Positions 1 to 6,613 are shown, numbered from the stretch's first letter. The stretch is 8,589 bases of DNA from Clostridiales bacterium (GCA_016280525.1 JAEEGW010000062.1:1-8589), one strand, 5' to 3'. Notes: a model not told the origin generated them from the letters alone. Translations and numbers: made by a program.

Positions 1-72
1 CTCATTAAACCAAATCACCGTATCAATATTTTTATGCGTATCGGCAGCATATACTGAACGCACTATACCACA

Positions 73-100
73 ATTATATACAAAAATTCGTATTTGTCAA
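73..100 (-). promoter_or_regulatory. Consensus sigma-A promoter firing leftwards
   Basis: Read on the minus strand, a perfect TTGACA (-35, positions 100-95) is followed after 16 bases by a perfect TATAAT (-10, positions 78-73). The predicted start is near position 66. The transcript leaves the window after about 66 bases and its gene lies mostly or wholly outside. Downstream there is an open frame from GTG at 63-61 to the window edge, but it has no room for a ribosome binding site, so the visible part is more likely 5' UTR. The spacer contains a partial palindrome (ATAC at 78-81 and GTAT at 90-93), a possible operator. Confidence 0.7.
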
Positions 101-195
101 GTTATGAAATGTATCTTTTTGATTTTCTATATTTAATTTATAATAATTAAATAAAATTTCATAAGAAAATTCAGTAAATTTATCCTTTTTTTCTA
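101..195. other. AT-rich divergent intergenic region
   Basis: This very AT-rich stretch separates the leftward promoter from the rightward operon promoter. It contains a perfect 9-base inverted repeat, TTATGAAAT at 102-110 and ATTTCATAA at 156-164, with centres 54 bases apart (about five helical turns). The 10-mer AAATGTATCT occurs at 107-116 and again at 221-230. These could be regulator sites, but in DNA this AT-rich such matches may arise by chance. No coding frame or structured RNA is evident. Confidence 0.4.
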
Positions 196-224
196 TTGCG
201 TATTGTAAATAAATGTAGTAAAAT
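196..224 (+). promoter_or_regulatory. Putative operon promoter for the acyl-CoA ligase cluster
   Basis: TTGCGT at 196-201 and TAAAAT at 219-224 are separated by 17 bases, the optimal sigma-A spacing; they match consensus at 4 of 6 and 5 of 6 positions. Transcription would start near 231 and leave a leader of about 36 bases before the GTG at 267. An alternative TATAAT at 139-144 has no -35 at good spacing (TTGATT at 119-124 leaves only 14 bases). Confidence 0.5.
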
Positions 225-229
225 GTATC

Positions 230-246
230 TGGTAAAAAATATACCA
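230..246. promoter_or_regulatory. Possible operator over the operon start site
   Basis: The arms TGGTA (230-234) and TACCA (242-246) form an interrupted palindrome that overlaps the predicted transcription start near 231, where a repressor would block initiation. The heptamer TATACCA within it (240-246) recurs at 64-70, over the predicted start of the divergent promoter. This suggests one regulator could bind both. The arms are short, so this is a weak call. Confidence 0.25.
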
Positions 247-251
247 TACGA

Positions 252-257
252 AAAGAG
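252..257 (+). promoter_or_regulatory. Weak ribosome binding site for the GTG-started CoA ligase
   Basis: AAAGAG lies 9 bases before the GTG at 267. It is a degenerate match, unlike the AAAGGAG or CGGAGG sites of the downstream genes. It supports the GTG start chosen for the first gene but suggests modest initiation. Confidence 0.45.
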
Positions 258-266
258 TGTAAACAG

Positions 267-1934
267 GTGCGATACTACAAAAGATTTGTGGACGAAACGT
301 TTGACGAAAACGGCAATTTATCGTCATACAGCATAAAGGAAAATATTGATTTCAACTTCGGATATGACCATGTTGATTACGTTGCGGAAAGAGAGCCTGG
401 GCGGCTTGCAATAATGTACGTAAACGACAAGGGATTTGAGAAGAGGATAACATATAAAGAGTGGTCTGATAAAAGCAATGCGTTAGCTTCGTTTTTTATG
501 AGCATAGGCGTCAAAAAAGGCGACAGAGTGATGCTTGTAATGAAGCGCAACTACGAATTCTGGTACACTTACGTAGCGCTGCACAAAATAGGCGCAATCG
601 CGATCCCCGCCACGTATCAGTTACAGGATAAGGATTATATATACAGATTCAACGCCGCAGACGTTTCAGCCATAGTCGCAACAGGCGACCCGCAGGTGCT
701 TGATCATATAGACAATGCCTGCGCCGCGACTGATACGGTAAAAAACAAGATAATATGCAGAGGCGAGCGTGAAGGCTGGCTCTCGTTTGATAAAGGTATT
801 GAGAACGCGCCTCCGTTCGTAAAACCGACGGGCGACGATCTGCCGAAAAGCACGGACAGGATGCTTATATTCTTCACCTCCGGCACAAACGGCATGCCCA
901 AAATGGCGACGCATAACTTCTTATATCCGTTATCTCACATTTTTACCGGCGTTTACTGGCACAGAGTTATAGACGGCGGACTTCACATAACCGTTGCCGA
1001 CACCGGCTGGGCAAAGACCGGCTGGGGAAAAATGTACGGTCAGCTCATCGGCGGCTCGGCTCAACTCGTGTACGATCACGAGAAATTCAACGCGGCGGAT
1101 ATGCTTGAAATGCTGCAGAAATACAAGCCCACGACGTTCTGCGCGCCGCCTACCATATACAGATTTTTGATAAAAGAAGATCTTAAAAAATACGATCTTT
1201 CTTCCATAAAGAACGCGGCTATAGCCGGAGAAGCGCTCAACCCCGAGGTCTTCAATCAGTTCAAGGAAGCTACGGGACTGAAGCTTATGGAAGGCTTCGG
1301 TCAGTCCGAATCATCCGTTATCGTCTGCACCCCGTATTTCACGGAACCGAAAGTCGGCTCCATGGGACTCCCAGTACCGTATCTTGACGTTGATATAGTC
1401 AACGACGAGGGCAAGTCGGTCGCTCCCGGTGAAAACGGAGAAATAGTTATAAGAAAGCGCAACGGCAAACATCCCGCCGGACTTCTTATCGAATATTACA
1501 GAGACCCGGAAAGCACCGCGAAAGTATGGGAAGGCGGTTATTATCACACGGGCGACATCGCCTGGCGTGACGAGGACGGCTATTACTGGTACGTCGGCAG
1601 AAAAGACGACGTTATAAAATCGTCCGGCTACCGCATAGGTCCGTTTGAAGTAGAAAGCGTTATAATGGAACACCCCGCCGTCCTTGAATGCGCGGTCACA
1701 GGCGTTCCTCATGAGATACGCGGAATGGTGGTAAAAGCGACGATAGTTCTGACAAAAGGCTACGAACCGTCGGACGAGCTTGCGAAAGAGATACAGAACT
1801 ACGTAAAGACCCACACCGCACCTTATAAGTATCCGAGAATAGTGGAATTCGTAGACGAGCTTCCCAAAACCACAAGCGGAAAAATAAAACGTGTAGATAT
1901 CCGAAACAAGGATTTTACAAATAAACAGCAGTAA
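267..1934 (+). CDS. AMP-forming acyl-CoA ligase, medium-chain (MACS) type
   Basis: A 555-residue cytoplasmic adenylate-forming enzyme that would activate a carboxylic acid with ATP and CoA to an acyl-CoA, AMP and pyrophosphate. All core motifs are intact: the phosphate loop TSGTNGMPK (204-212), EGFGQSES (342-349), the TGD motif (428-430), the hinge and C-terminal lobe from GRKDD (444-448) through GYRIGPFEVE, and PKTTSGK with catalytic Lys539. Length and N-terminus (KRFVDE, then a FNFGYD stretch) fit the MACS/ACSM-like family, which supports the GTG start at 267; the next internal Met is residue 50 and would cut conserved sequence. Gly345 sits where acetyl-CoA synthetase has the pocket-closing Trp, so the acid is probably larger than acetate; its identity is unknown. 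First gene of the operon; SorE-like gene follows after 21 bases. Family assignment is sure, substrate is not. Confidence 0.95.
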   Translation: MRYYKRFVDETFDENGNLSSYSIKENIDFNFGYDHVDYVAEREPGRLAIMYVNDKGFEKRITYKEWSDKSNALASFFMSIGVKKGDRVMLVMKRNYEFWYTYVALHKIGAIAIPATYQLQDKDYIYRFNAADVSAIVATGDPQVLDHIDNACAATDTVKNKIICRGEREGWLSFDKGIENAPPFVKPTGDDLPKSTDRMLIFFTSGTNGMPKMATHNFLYPLSHIFTGVYWHRVIDGGLHITVADTGWAKTGWGKMYGQLIGGSAQLVYDHEKFNAADMLEMLQKYKPTTFCAPPTIYRFLIKEDLKKYDLSSIKNAAIAGEALNPEVFNQFKEATGLKLMEGFGQSESSVIVCTPYFTEPKVGSMGLPVPYLDVDIVNDEGKSVAPGENGEIVIRKRNGKHPAGLLIEYYRDPESTAKVWEGGYYHTGDIAWRDEDGYYWYVGRKDDVIKSSGYRIGPFEVESVIMEHPAVLECAVTGVPHEIRGMVVKATIVLTKGYEPSDELAKEIQNYVKTHTAPYKYPRIVEFVDELPKTTSGKIKRVDIRNKDFTNKQQ

Positions 1935-1941
1935 ATAATAT

Positions 1942-1948
1942 AAAGGAG
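1942..1948 (+). promoter_or_regulatory. Strong Shine-Dalgarno for the SorE-like gene
   Basis: AAAGGAG lies 7 bases before the ATG at 1956, in the short gap after the CoA ligase stop. It fixes the start of the dehydrogenase and shows it is translated independently. Confidence 0.85.
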
Positions 1949-1955
1949 ACCAGTT

Positions 1956-3230
1956 ATGAAAACAAAAGCAGTCAGACTGTACGGCGTAAACGACTTAAGA
2001 CTTGAGGAATTCGAACTTCCGGAGATAAAAGAAGACGAAATACTTGCAAAAGTCGTATCCGACAGTATCTGCATGTCGACGCACAAAGCCGCTATGCAGG
2101 GCAAAAATCACAAAAGAGTTCCGGACAACGTAGCAGATAACCCCGTTATCGTCGGTCATGAATTCTGCGGAATTATTGAAAAGGTCGGAGCTAAATGGGC
2201 GGACAAATATAAAGAAGGCGATAAATTCACCATTCAGCCCGCGCTCAACCAGAAGGACGATCCGCTTGCGGCGCCCGGTTATTCCTTTAAATATATAGGC
2301 GGCGACGCGACGTATATCGTTATCCCCGCGCCCGTAATGGAGCTTAATTGCCTGTTACCGTATAACGGAGACGCTTATTTCTACGGCAGCTTATCCGAGC
2401 CGATGTCTTGTATAATCGGCGGTTTCCACGCCAATTATCACACGACCCGCGGCGTGTACGAACACAGCATGGGTATAGTTGAAGGCGGAAACTGCGCTAT
2501 TCTGGCAGGCGTCGGACCCATGGGCTTGGGCGCGATCGACTACGCCATCCACTGTGACAGACGCCCCGGTCTGCTTGTCGTGACCGATATAGACGACGCG
2601 AGACTTGAAAGAGCCGCAAAGATCTACACAGTCGAAGAAGCTGCGAAAAACGGCGTAAAGCTTGTTTACATGAACACAAATACACAGGCTCATCCCGAAA
2701 ACACGAACGAAAACATACTTGCGCTTACCGGCGGCAAAGGCTTTGACGACGTTTTCGTATTCGCGCCCGTAAAACCCGTTGTTGAACAGGGCGACGCGCT
2801 GCTCGGCATGGACGGCTGTCTGAACTTCTTCGCAGGTCCCACAAAGACGGACTTCTCGGCGATGTTCAACTTCTATAACGTCCATTACAGCTCAACTCAC
2901 GTTGTAGGTACTTCCGGCGGCAACACGGACGATATGCGTGAATATGTTGATCTTATGAGACAGGGAAGACTAAATCCCTCCGCTATGATCACGCACGTCG
3001 GCGGTCTTAACGCAGTCGTTTCAACGACAATCGATCTTGACAAGATCCCAGGCGGCAAGAAGCTCGTTTACACGCATATAGATATGCCGCTTACCGCTAT
3101 CGCGGATATGGCGGAGCTCGGCAAGACCGATCCCGTAATGGCTGCTCTTGCCAAAATAGTTGAAAAGAATAACGGTCTGTGGAGCGCGGAAGCAGAAAAA
3201 TATCTGCTTGCTCACGCAAAACAGATCTGA
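1956..3230 (+). CDS. sorE: L-sorbose-1-phosphate reductase-like zinc dehydrogenase (SorE family)
   Basis: A 424-residue member of the zinc-dependent medium-chain dehydrogenases. From memory of the Klebsiella SorE sequence, similarity is extensive: the opening KT-A-RLYG-DLRLE, the VGHEFCG block, the GTSGGNTDDMR block and PGGKKLVYT near the C-terminus. SorE reduces L-sorbose 1-phosphate to D-glucitol 6-phosphate. Catalytic zinc ligands appear to be Cys39, His68 and Glu69, with Glu148 (SEPMSC) nearby; the four-cysteine structural zinc lobe of classical alcohol dehydrogenases is absent. The Rossmann motif GVGPMG is at 185-190, and Asp211 ending the second strand favours NAD over NADP. Compared with my recollection of SorE there is a C-terminal tail of about 40 residues after the LVYT block. 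Third-party substrates (other ketose or polyol phosphates) are possible. It sits directly upstream of an SDR domain resembling the next enzyme of sorbose catabolism. Confidence 0.88.
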   Translation: MKTKAVRLYGVNDLRLEEFELPEIKEDEILAKVVSDSICMSTHKAAMQGKNHKRVPDNVADNPVIVGHEFCGIIEKVGAKWADKYKEGDKFTIQPALNQKDDPLAAPGYSFKYIGGDATYIVIPAPVMELNCLLPYNGDAYFYGSLSEPMSCIIGGFHANYHTTRGVYEHSMGIVEGGNCAILAGVGPMGLGAIDYAIHCDRRPGLLVVTDIDDARLERAAKIYTVEEAAKNGVKLVYMNTNTQAHPENTNENILALTGGKGFDDVFVFAPVKPVVEQGDALLGMDGCLNFFAGPTKTDFSAMFNFYNVHYSSTHVVGTSGGNTDDMREYVDLMRQGRLNPSAMITHVGGLNAVVSTTIDLDKIPGGKKLVYTHIDMPLTAIADMAELGKTDPVMAALAKIVEKNNGLWSAEAEKYLLAHAKQI

Positions 3231-3245
3231 AATACAGAATTTATT

Positions 3246-3252
3246 GAAAGGA
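3246..3252 (+). promoter_or_regulatory. Shine-Dalgarno for the aldolase-SDR fusion
   Basis: GAAAGGA lies 10 bases before the ATG at 3263 in the 32-base gap after the SorE-like gene. It supports the chosen start. Confidence 0.75.
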
Positions 3253-3262
3253 TAATAAAACC

Positions 3263-5248
3263 ATGACAGTAAATGAAGGACTTGCAAATCTTGTTGAATT
3301 TTCGCACAAATATGGCAGCGACCCGGCGTTCGTTTTAGCCGGCGGCGGCAATACTTCTTTTAAAACGGATGAATTTCTGTTTATAAAAGGCTCGGGCTCG
3401 TCTCTTTCTACCATCAAGGCGGAGCAGTTCGTAAAAATGGACAGAGCCGCGCTTGACGATATGTGGAAGAAAACGTATCCGATAGACGAAGCGGAAAGAG
3501 AAGCCGCGGTCTTAGCGGATATGATGGACGCCAGATGCAAAGGCGAGGAAGCAAAACGCCCGAGCGTTGAAACTCTGCTCCACAATCTGCTCAAACAGCA
3601 GTACGTGCTTCACGTTCATCCCGCGCTCGTAAACGGTCTTACCTGCTCAAAGGAAGGCTCCGACGCTATGTACAGACTTTTCCCGGACGCTATATGGGTC
3701 CCGTCTACAAAGCCCGGTTATATCCTTGCGGCGTACTGCAGAAAAGCCGTACTTGAATACGTAAACACGCATAACAAAACTCCCAACGTCATATTCCTTG
3801 AAAATCACGGCATTTTCTTCGGTGCGGACAGCATGGAAGAACTTGACGCGGTCGTAGCGGACGTTATGGGCAAACTCAAAGAGTGCGTAAAAAGAGAACC
3901 CGACCTGTCCCCGGCGGAAACGGACAGACAGAGAGCTTCGCTTATCGCTCCTGCTATAAGAATGCTTTACTCGCAGGACGAGCTCTGCAGCGTATATTAT
4001 ACCGCAAACAAGCTGACGCTTGAATTTGCCGCAAGCAGAGAAGCGTTCGAACCGCTTTACAAGAGCTATTCTCCCGATCATATCGTTTACTGCAAAGCGT
4101 ATGCATTATTCGTTGAAGACAGCGGCGATATTGAACAGATCTACGCGGATCTTAAAGCCGGATTTGAAGAGTTTGAGAGCACTCGCGGCTACAAGCCGAA
4201 AATAGTCATAGTCCAGAACCTCGGTATGTTCTCGGTCGGCACAACGCATAAAAACGCAGTTGTCGCTGCGGAAGTATTTACCGATATGATGAAGATAGCC
4301 GTTTACGCTGAAGCGTTCGGCGGTTATAATCCCATGTCTGACGATCTTATAGACTTCATAACCAACTGGGAAGTCGAATCGTATCGCTCCAAAGTATCGC
4401 TCGCGGGCGCTGGCGCAAAGCGTCTTTCCGAGAAGATAACCGTCGTTACCGGTTCCGCTCAGGGCTTCGGCAAAGGTATTGCGGAAGAGCTTGCCAAAGA
4501 CGGTGCGTACGTAGTTATAGCCGATATCCCGAAGCAGGCCGAGCTTTCAGCGCAGGTAGTTGAAGAGATCAACGCTGCAAACGGCGCCGGAAAGGCGATA
4601 TCCGTTGACGTTGACGTATCGAATGAAGAGCTCGTTGAAAAAATGCTTATAGAGACCGTCTTGAATTTCGGCGGTATCGATATATTCGTATCAAACGCCG
4701 GTATCGCAATAGCCGGAAACGTTGAAGAAATGACTAAGCAGCGTTTTGAACTTGTAACGGCTATAAACTACACCGGTTACTATCTCTGCACCAAATACGC
4801 AAGCAGATATATGAAGATCCAGCACAGATTCGCAACCGAATACATGGCTGATATCGTTACGGTAAACTCCAAGTCCGGTCTTGAAGGCTCGAACAAAAAC
4901 TTCGCGTACGCGGGTTCTAAATTCGGCGGTATCGGCCTTACCCAGTCGTTTGCGCTTGAACTCGTTGACTACAATATCAAAGTCAACGCCGTATGCCCCG
5001 GCAACTATCTTGACGGTCCGCTGTGGAGCGACCCCGTAAAAGGTCTGTTCGTACAGTATCTCAACGCCGGCAAAGTACCCGGTGCAAAGACCGTTGAAGA
5101 CGTACGCGCGTTCTATATGAGCAAAACGCCGATCAAACGCGGCTGTCTGCCTGCCGACGTTGCACGCGCCATCACTTACGTTGTTGAGCAGAAGTATGAG
5201 ACCGGTCAGGCTGTGCCCGTGACCGGCGGTCAGATAATGCTCAACTGA
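3263..5248 (+). CDS. Bifunctional class II aldolase / short-chain dehydrogenase (SrlD-like)
   Basis: A 661-residue fusion. Residues 1 to about 370 are a class II (fuculose/rhamnulose-phosphate type, zinc) aldolase or adducin-like domain: substrate loop GGGNTS (27-32), KGSGSS (42-47), putative catalytic Glu103, and zinc ligands His117, His119 and His182. It would cleave a ketose 1-phosphate to DHAP and an aldehyde. Residues about 385-661 are an SDR: TGSAQGFG (396-403), Asp421 (NAD preference), NAG (478-480), catalytic Ser536, Tyr549 and Lys553, and VTGGQ near the end. The SDR half recalls sorbitol-6-phosphate 2-dehydrogenase SrlD (NSKSG, KFGG-GLTQS, KRGC, VTGGQ). The architecture is that of RhaEW/YuxG-type rhamnulose-1-phosphate aldolase/lactaldehyde dehydrogenase fusions, usually somewhat longer, so rhamnulose or fuculose phosphate is a real alternative. 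Both active sites look intact. The PHP gene follows after 12 bases. Confidence 0.93.
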   Translation: MTVNEGLANLVEFSHKYGSDPAFVLAGGGNTSFKTDEFLFIKGSGSSLSTIKAEQFVKMDRAALDDMWKKTYPIDEAEREAAVLADMMDARCKGEEAKRPSVETLLHNLLKQQYVLHVHPALVNGLTCSKEGSDAMYRLFPDAIWVPSTKPGYILAAYCRKAVLEYVNTHNKTPNVIFLENHGIFFGADSMEELDAVVADVMGKLKECVKREPDLSPAETDRQRASLIAPAIRMLYSQDELCSVYYTANKLTLEFAASREAFEPLYKSYSPDHIVYCKAYALFVEDSGDIEQIYADLKAGFEEFESTRGYKPKIVIVQNLGMFSVGTTHKNAVVAAEVFTDMMKIAVYAEAFGGYNPMSDDLIDFITNWEVESYRSKVSLAGAGAKRLSEKITVVTGSAQGFGKGIAEELAKDGAYVVIADIPKQAELSAQVVEEINAANGAGKAISVDVDVSNEELVEKMLIETVLNFGGIDIFVSNAGIAIAGNVEEMTKQRFELVTAINYTGYYLCTKYASRYMKIQHRFATEYMADIVTVNSKSGLEGSNKNFAYAGSKFGGIGLTQSFALELVDYNIKVNAVCPGNYLDGPLWSDPVKGLFVQYLNAGKVPGAKTVEDVRAFYMSKTPIKRGCLPADVARAITYVVEQKYETGQAVPVTGGQIMLN

Positions 5249-5254
5249 CGGAGG
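5249..5254 (+). promoter_or_regulatory. Shine-Dalgarno for the PHP gene
   Basis: CGGAGG starts directly after the stop codon of the aldolase fusion and lies 6 bases before the ATG at 5261. The close packing suggests translational coupling. Confidence 0.8.
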
Positions 5255-5260
5255 CTTAAA

Positions 5261-6532
5261 ATGACCGACCTTATAAATAAACTTAACGATAACGATATAA
5301 ACGTACGTCTGGACGCTCTGCGTGAAATTAAGAAGCTTACCGACGATGGCAAGCTTCCCAAACCCGCGGACACGCCTTACGTAAACAACCATATACACAC
5401 GCAGTATTCGTTCTCGCCGTATTCTCCCACAAAAGCGCTTTATATGGCGTGGCAGGCGGGACTTAAAACAGCCGGCATCATGGATCACGATTCCGTCGGC
5501 GGCATCAGAGAGTTCATAGAAGCCGGAAAAATACTGCAAATGCCCATAACCTGCGGTATGGAGATCCGCTGCGATATGAGCAAAACGTCGCTTAACGGCA
5601 AAAAGATAAACAACCCTGACCAGAAATCAGTCGCATACGTCGCGCTTCACGGCATCCCTCATCAGAGCATAGATATGATAGAGGAATTTATAAAACCGTA
5701 CAGAGCAAAAAGAAACGAGCGCAACCGCAAAATGTGCAAAAACATAACGGAGCTCGTCGCACCGTACGGACTCGATCTTGATTTTGACCGCGACGTATTG
5801 CCGTTATCTAAATCAAGCGAGGGCGGATCAGTGACCGAGCGTCACATACTCTTTGCGCTTGCAAAGAAAGTTACGGCAAAATATCCGACGCCGGCACAGG
5901 TCGTTGACTTTTTCAAAAACGATATGCACGTCGCAATGTCGGCAAAAGTAGAAGCGCAGATTCTGAACGGCGAGAACACGCCTGACTTCTATGAGTACGA
6001 TATTTTAGGCGCTCTCAAAGCGGAAATGGTCGAGAAATTCTATATAGACGCGGATGAAGAATGCCCGTCCGTATACGATTATATCGATATATGCAACAAG
6101 AGCGGCGCTATCTCCGCGTACGCATACTTGGGCGACGTTGGCGATTCCGTTACCGGCGACAAGAAAGCGCAGAAGTTTGAAGACGATTATCTGCCGCTAT
6201 TGTTCGATACGTTAAAGGAACTCGGATTTGACGCCGTGACGTATATGCCTACGAGAAACACGGAAGATCAGCTCAAGCGCGTTATGTCCTACTGTGACAG
6301 ATACAACCTCTTCCAGATAAGCGGTGTTGATATTAACTCACCGCGCCAGGAATTCATCTGCCGCCAGCTTGACAATCCGCTCTACGCTCATCTCGTGGAT
6401 GCAACGTACGCTTTAATCGGCGCGGAAAACGAGGCGACGAAAGATCTAAATAACGCAATGTTTTCCGAAAAAACAATTATAGATATGCCGGACGTTAAGG
6501 AACGTATCGCATACTATAAGAATAAAGCATAA
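5261..6532 (+). CDS. PHP-domain putative metal-dependent phosphoesterase
   Basis: A 423-residue cytoplasmic protein. Residues 1-37 form a charged, probably helical N-terminal extension. The PHP core begins with His44-Ile-His46 (NNHIHTQYSFSPYSP), followed by MDHD (Asp75, His76, Asp77), Glu101 (GMEIR), His130/His134 (LHGIPH) and His195 (TERH). These match the first metal-binding motifs of the PHP superfamily (histidinol phosphatase, TrpH/YciV and polymerase-associated types). In the C-terminal part the expected GxDxH-like motif reads GVDINSP (Asp357, Asn359), and the region before it, where an HP motif is usual, reads SAYAYLG, so the metal site may be altered. Its position as the last gene of the cluster suggests it acts on a phosphorylated intermediate or cleans up a by-product. 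This is inference; the substrate cannot be read from sequence. Confidence 0.88.
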   Translation: MTDLINKLNDNDINVRLDALREIKKLTDDGKLPKPADTPYVNNHIHTQYSFSPYSPTKALYMAWQAGLKTAGIMDHDSVGGIREFIEAGKILQMPITCGMEIRCDMSKTSLNGKKINNPDQKSVAYVALHGIPHQSIDMIEEFIKPYRAKRNERNRKMCKNITELVAPYGLDLDFDRDVLPLSKSSEGGSVTERHILFALAKKVTAKYPTPAQVVDFFKNDMHVAMSAKVEAQILNGENTPDFYEYDILGALKAEMVEKFYIDADEECPSVYDYIDICNKSGAISAYAYLGDVGDSVTGDKKAQKFEDDYLPLLFDTLKELGFDAVTYMPTRNTEDQLKRVMSYCDRYNLFQISGVDINSPRQEFICRQLDNPLYAHLVDATYALIGAENEATKDLNNAMFSEKTIIDMPDVKERIAYYKNKA

Positions 6533-6543
6533 AAAACGGTAGT

Positions 6544-6573
6544 TGCCGTGCGCGAATAAAAACGCGCACGGCA
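6544..6573 (+). repeat. Perfect 11-bp hairpin between the PHP gene and prfB
   Basis: TGCCGTGCGCG (6544-6554) pairs perfectly with CGCGCACGGCA (6563-6573) around the 8-base loop AATAAAAA. No U-tract follows on the plus strand, so it is not a canonical terminator for the operon. On the minus strand a run of T follows only after seven bases. It may be an RNA processing or stability element, a partial attenuator or a protein-assisted terminator. Confidence 0.75.
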
Positions 6574-6596
6574 GACCGCAACAATACCCGGATAAC

Positions 6597-6603
6597 GAAA
6601 GGA
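6597..6603 (+). promoter_or_regulatory. Shine-Dalgarno for prfB
   Basis: GAAAGGA lies 10 bases before the ATG at 6614. It is downstream of the 6544-6573 hairpin and not sequestered by it. I saw no convincing promoter in the 81-base gap. Confidence 0.7.
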
Positions 6604-6613
6604 CGCTTTTATA

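Noticed and set aside
1..63. Leaderless minus-strand frame starting at GTG 63-61, and a 12-codon frame at 50-15
   Set aside because: Neither has a ribosome binding site and both are too short to judge; the stretch is treated as the 5' leader of a gene outside the window.
225..266. Riboswitch or attenuator in the operon leader
   Set aside because: The predicted leader is only about 36 bases and shows no conserved aptamer or terminator-antiterminator pair.
1311..1814. Long antisense open frame within the CoA ligase gene
   Set aside because: It mirrors the codon pattern of the well-supported plus-strand gene, has no ribosome binding site and no recognisable protein features.
4691..5539. Antisense open frame of 282 codons across the aldolase-PHP junction
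   Set aside because: It covers the conserved SDR and PHP coding sequence on the other strand, looks like a codon-bias shadow rich in Val, Arg and Phe, and matches no family I know.
6544..6573. Intrinsic terminator for the catabolic operon
   Set aside because: The stem is strong but is followed by GACCGCAACAAT rather than a U-run on the plus strand.
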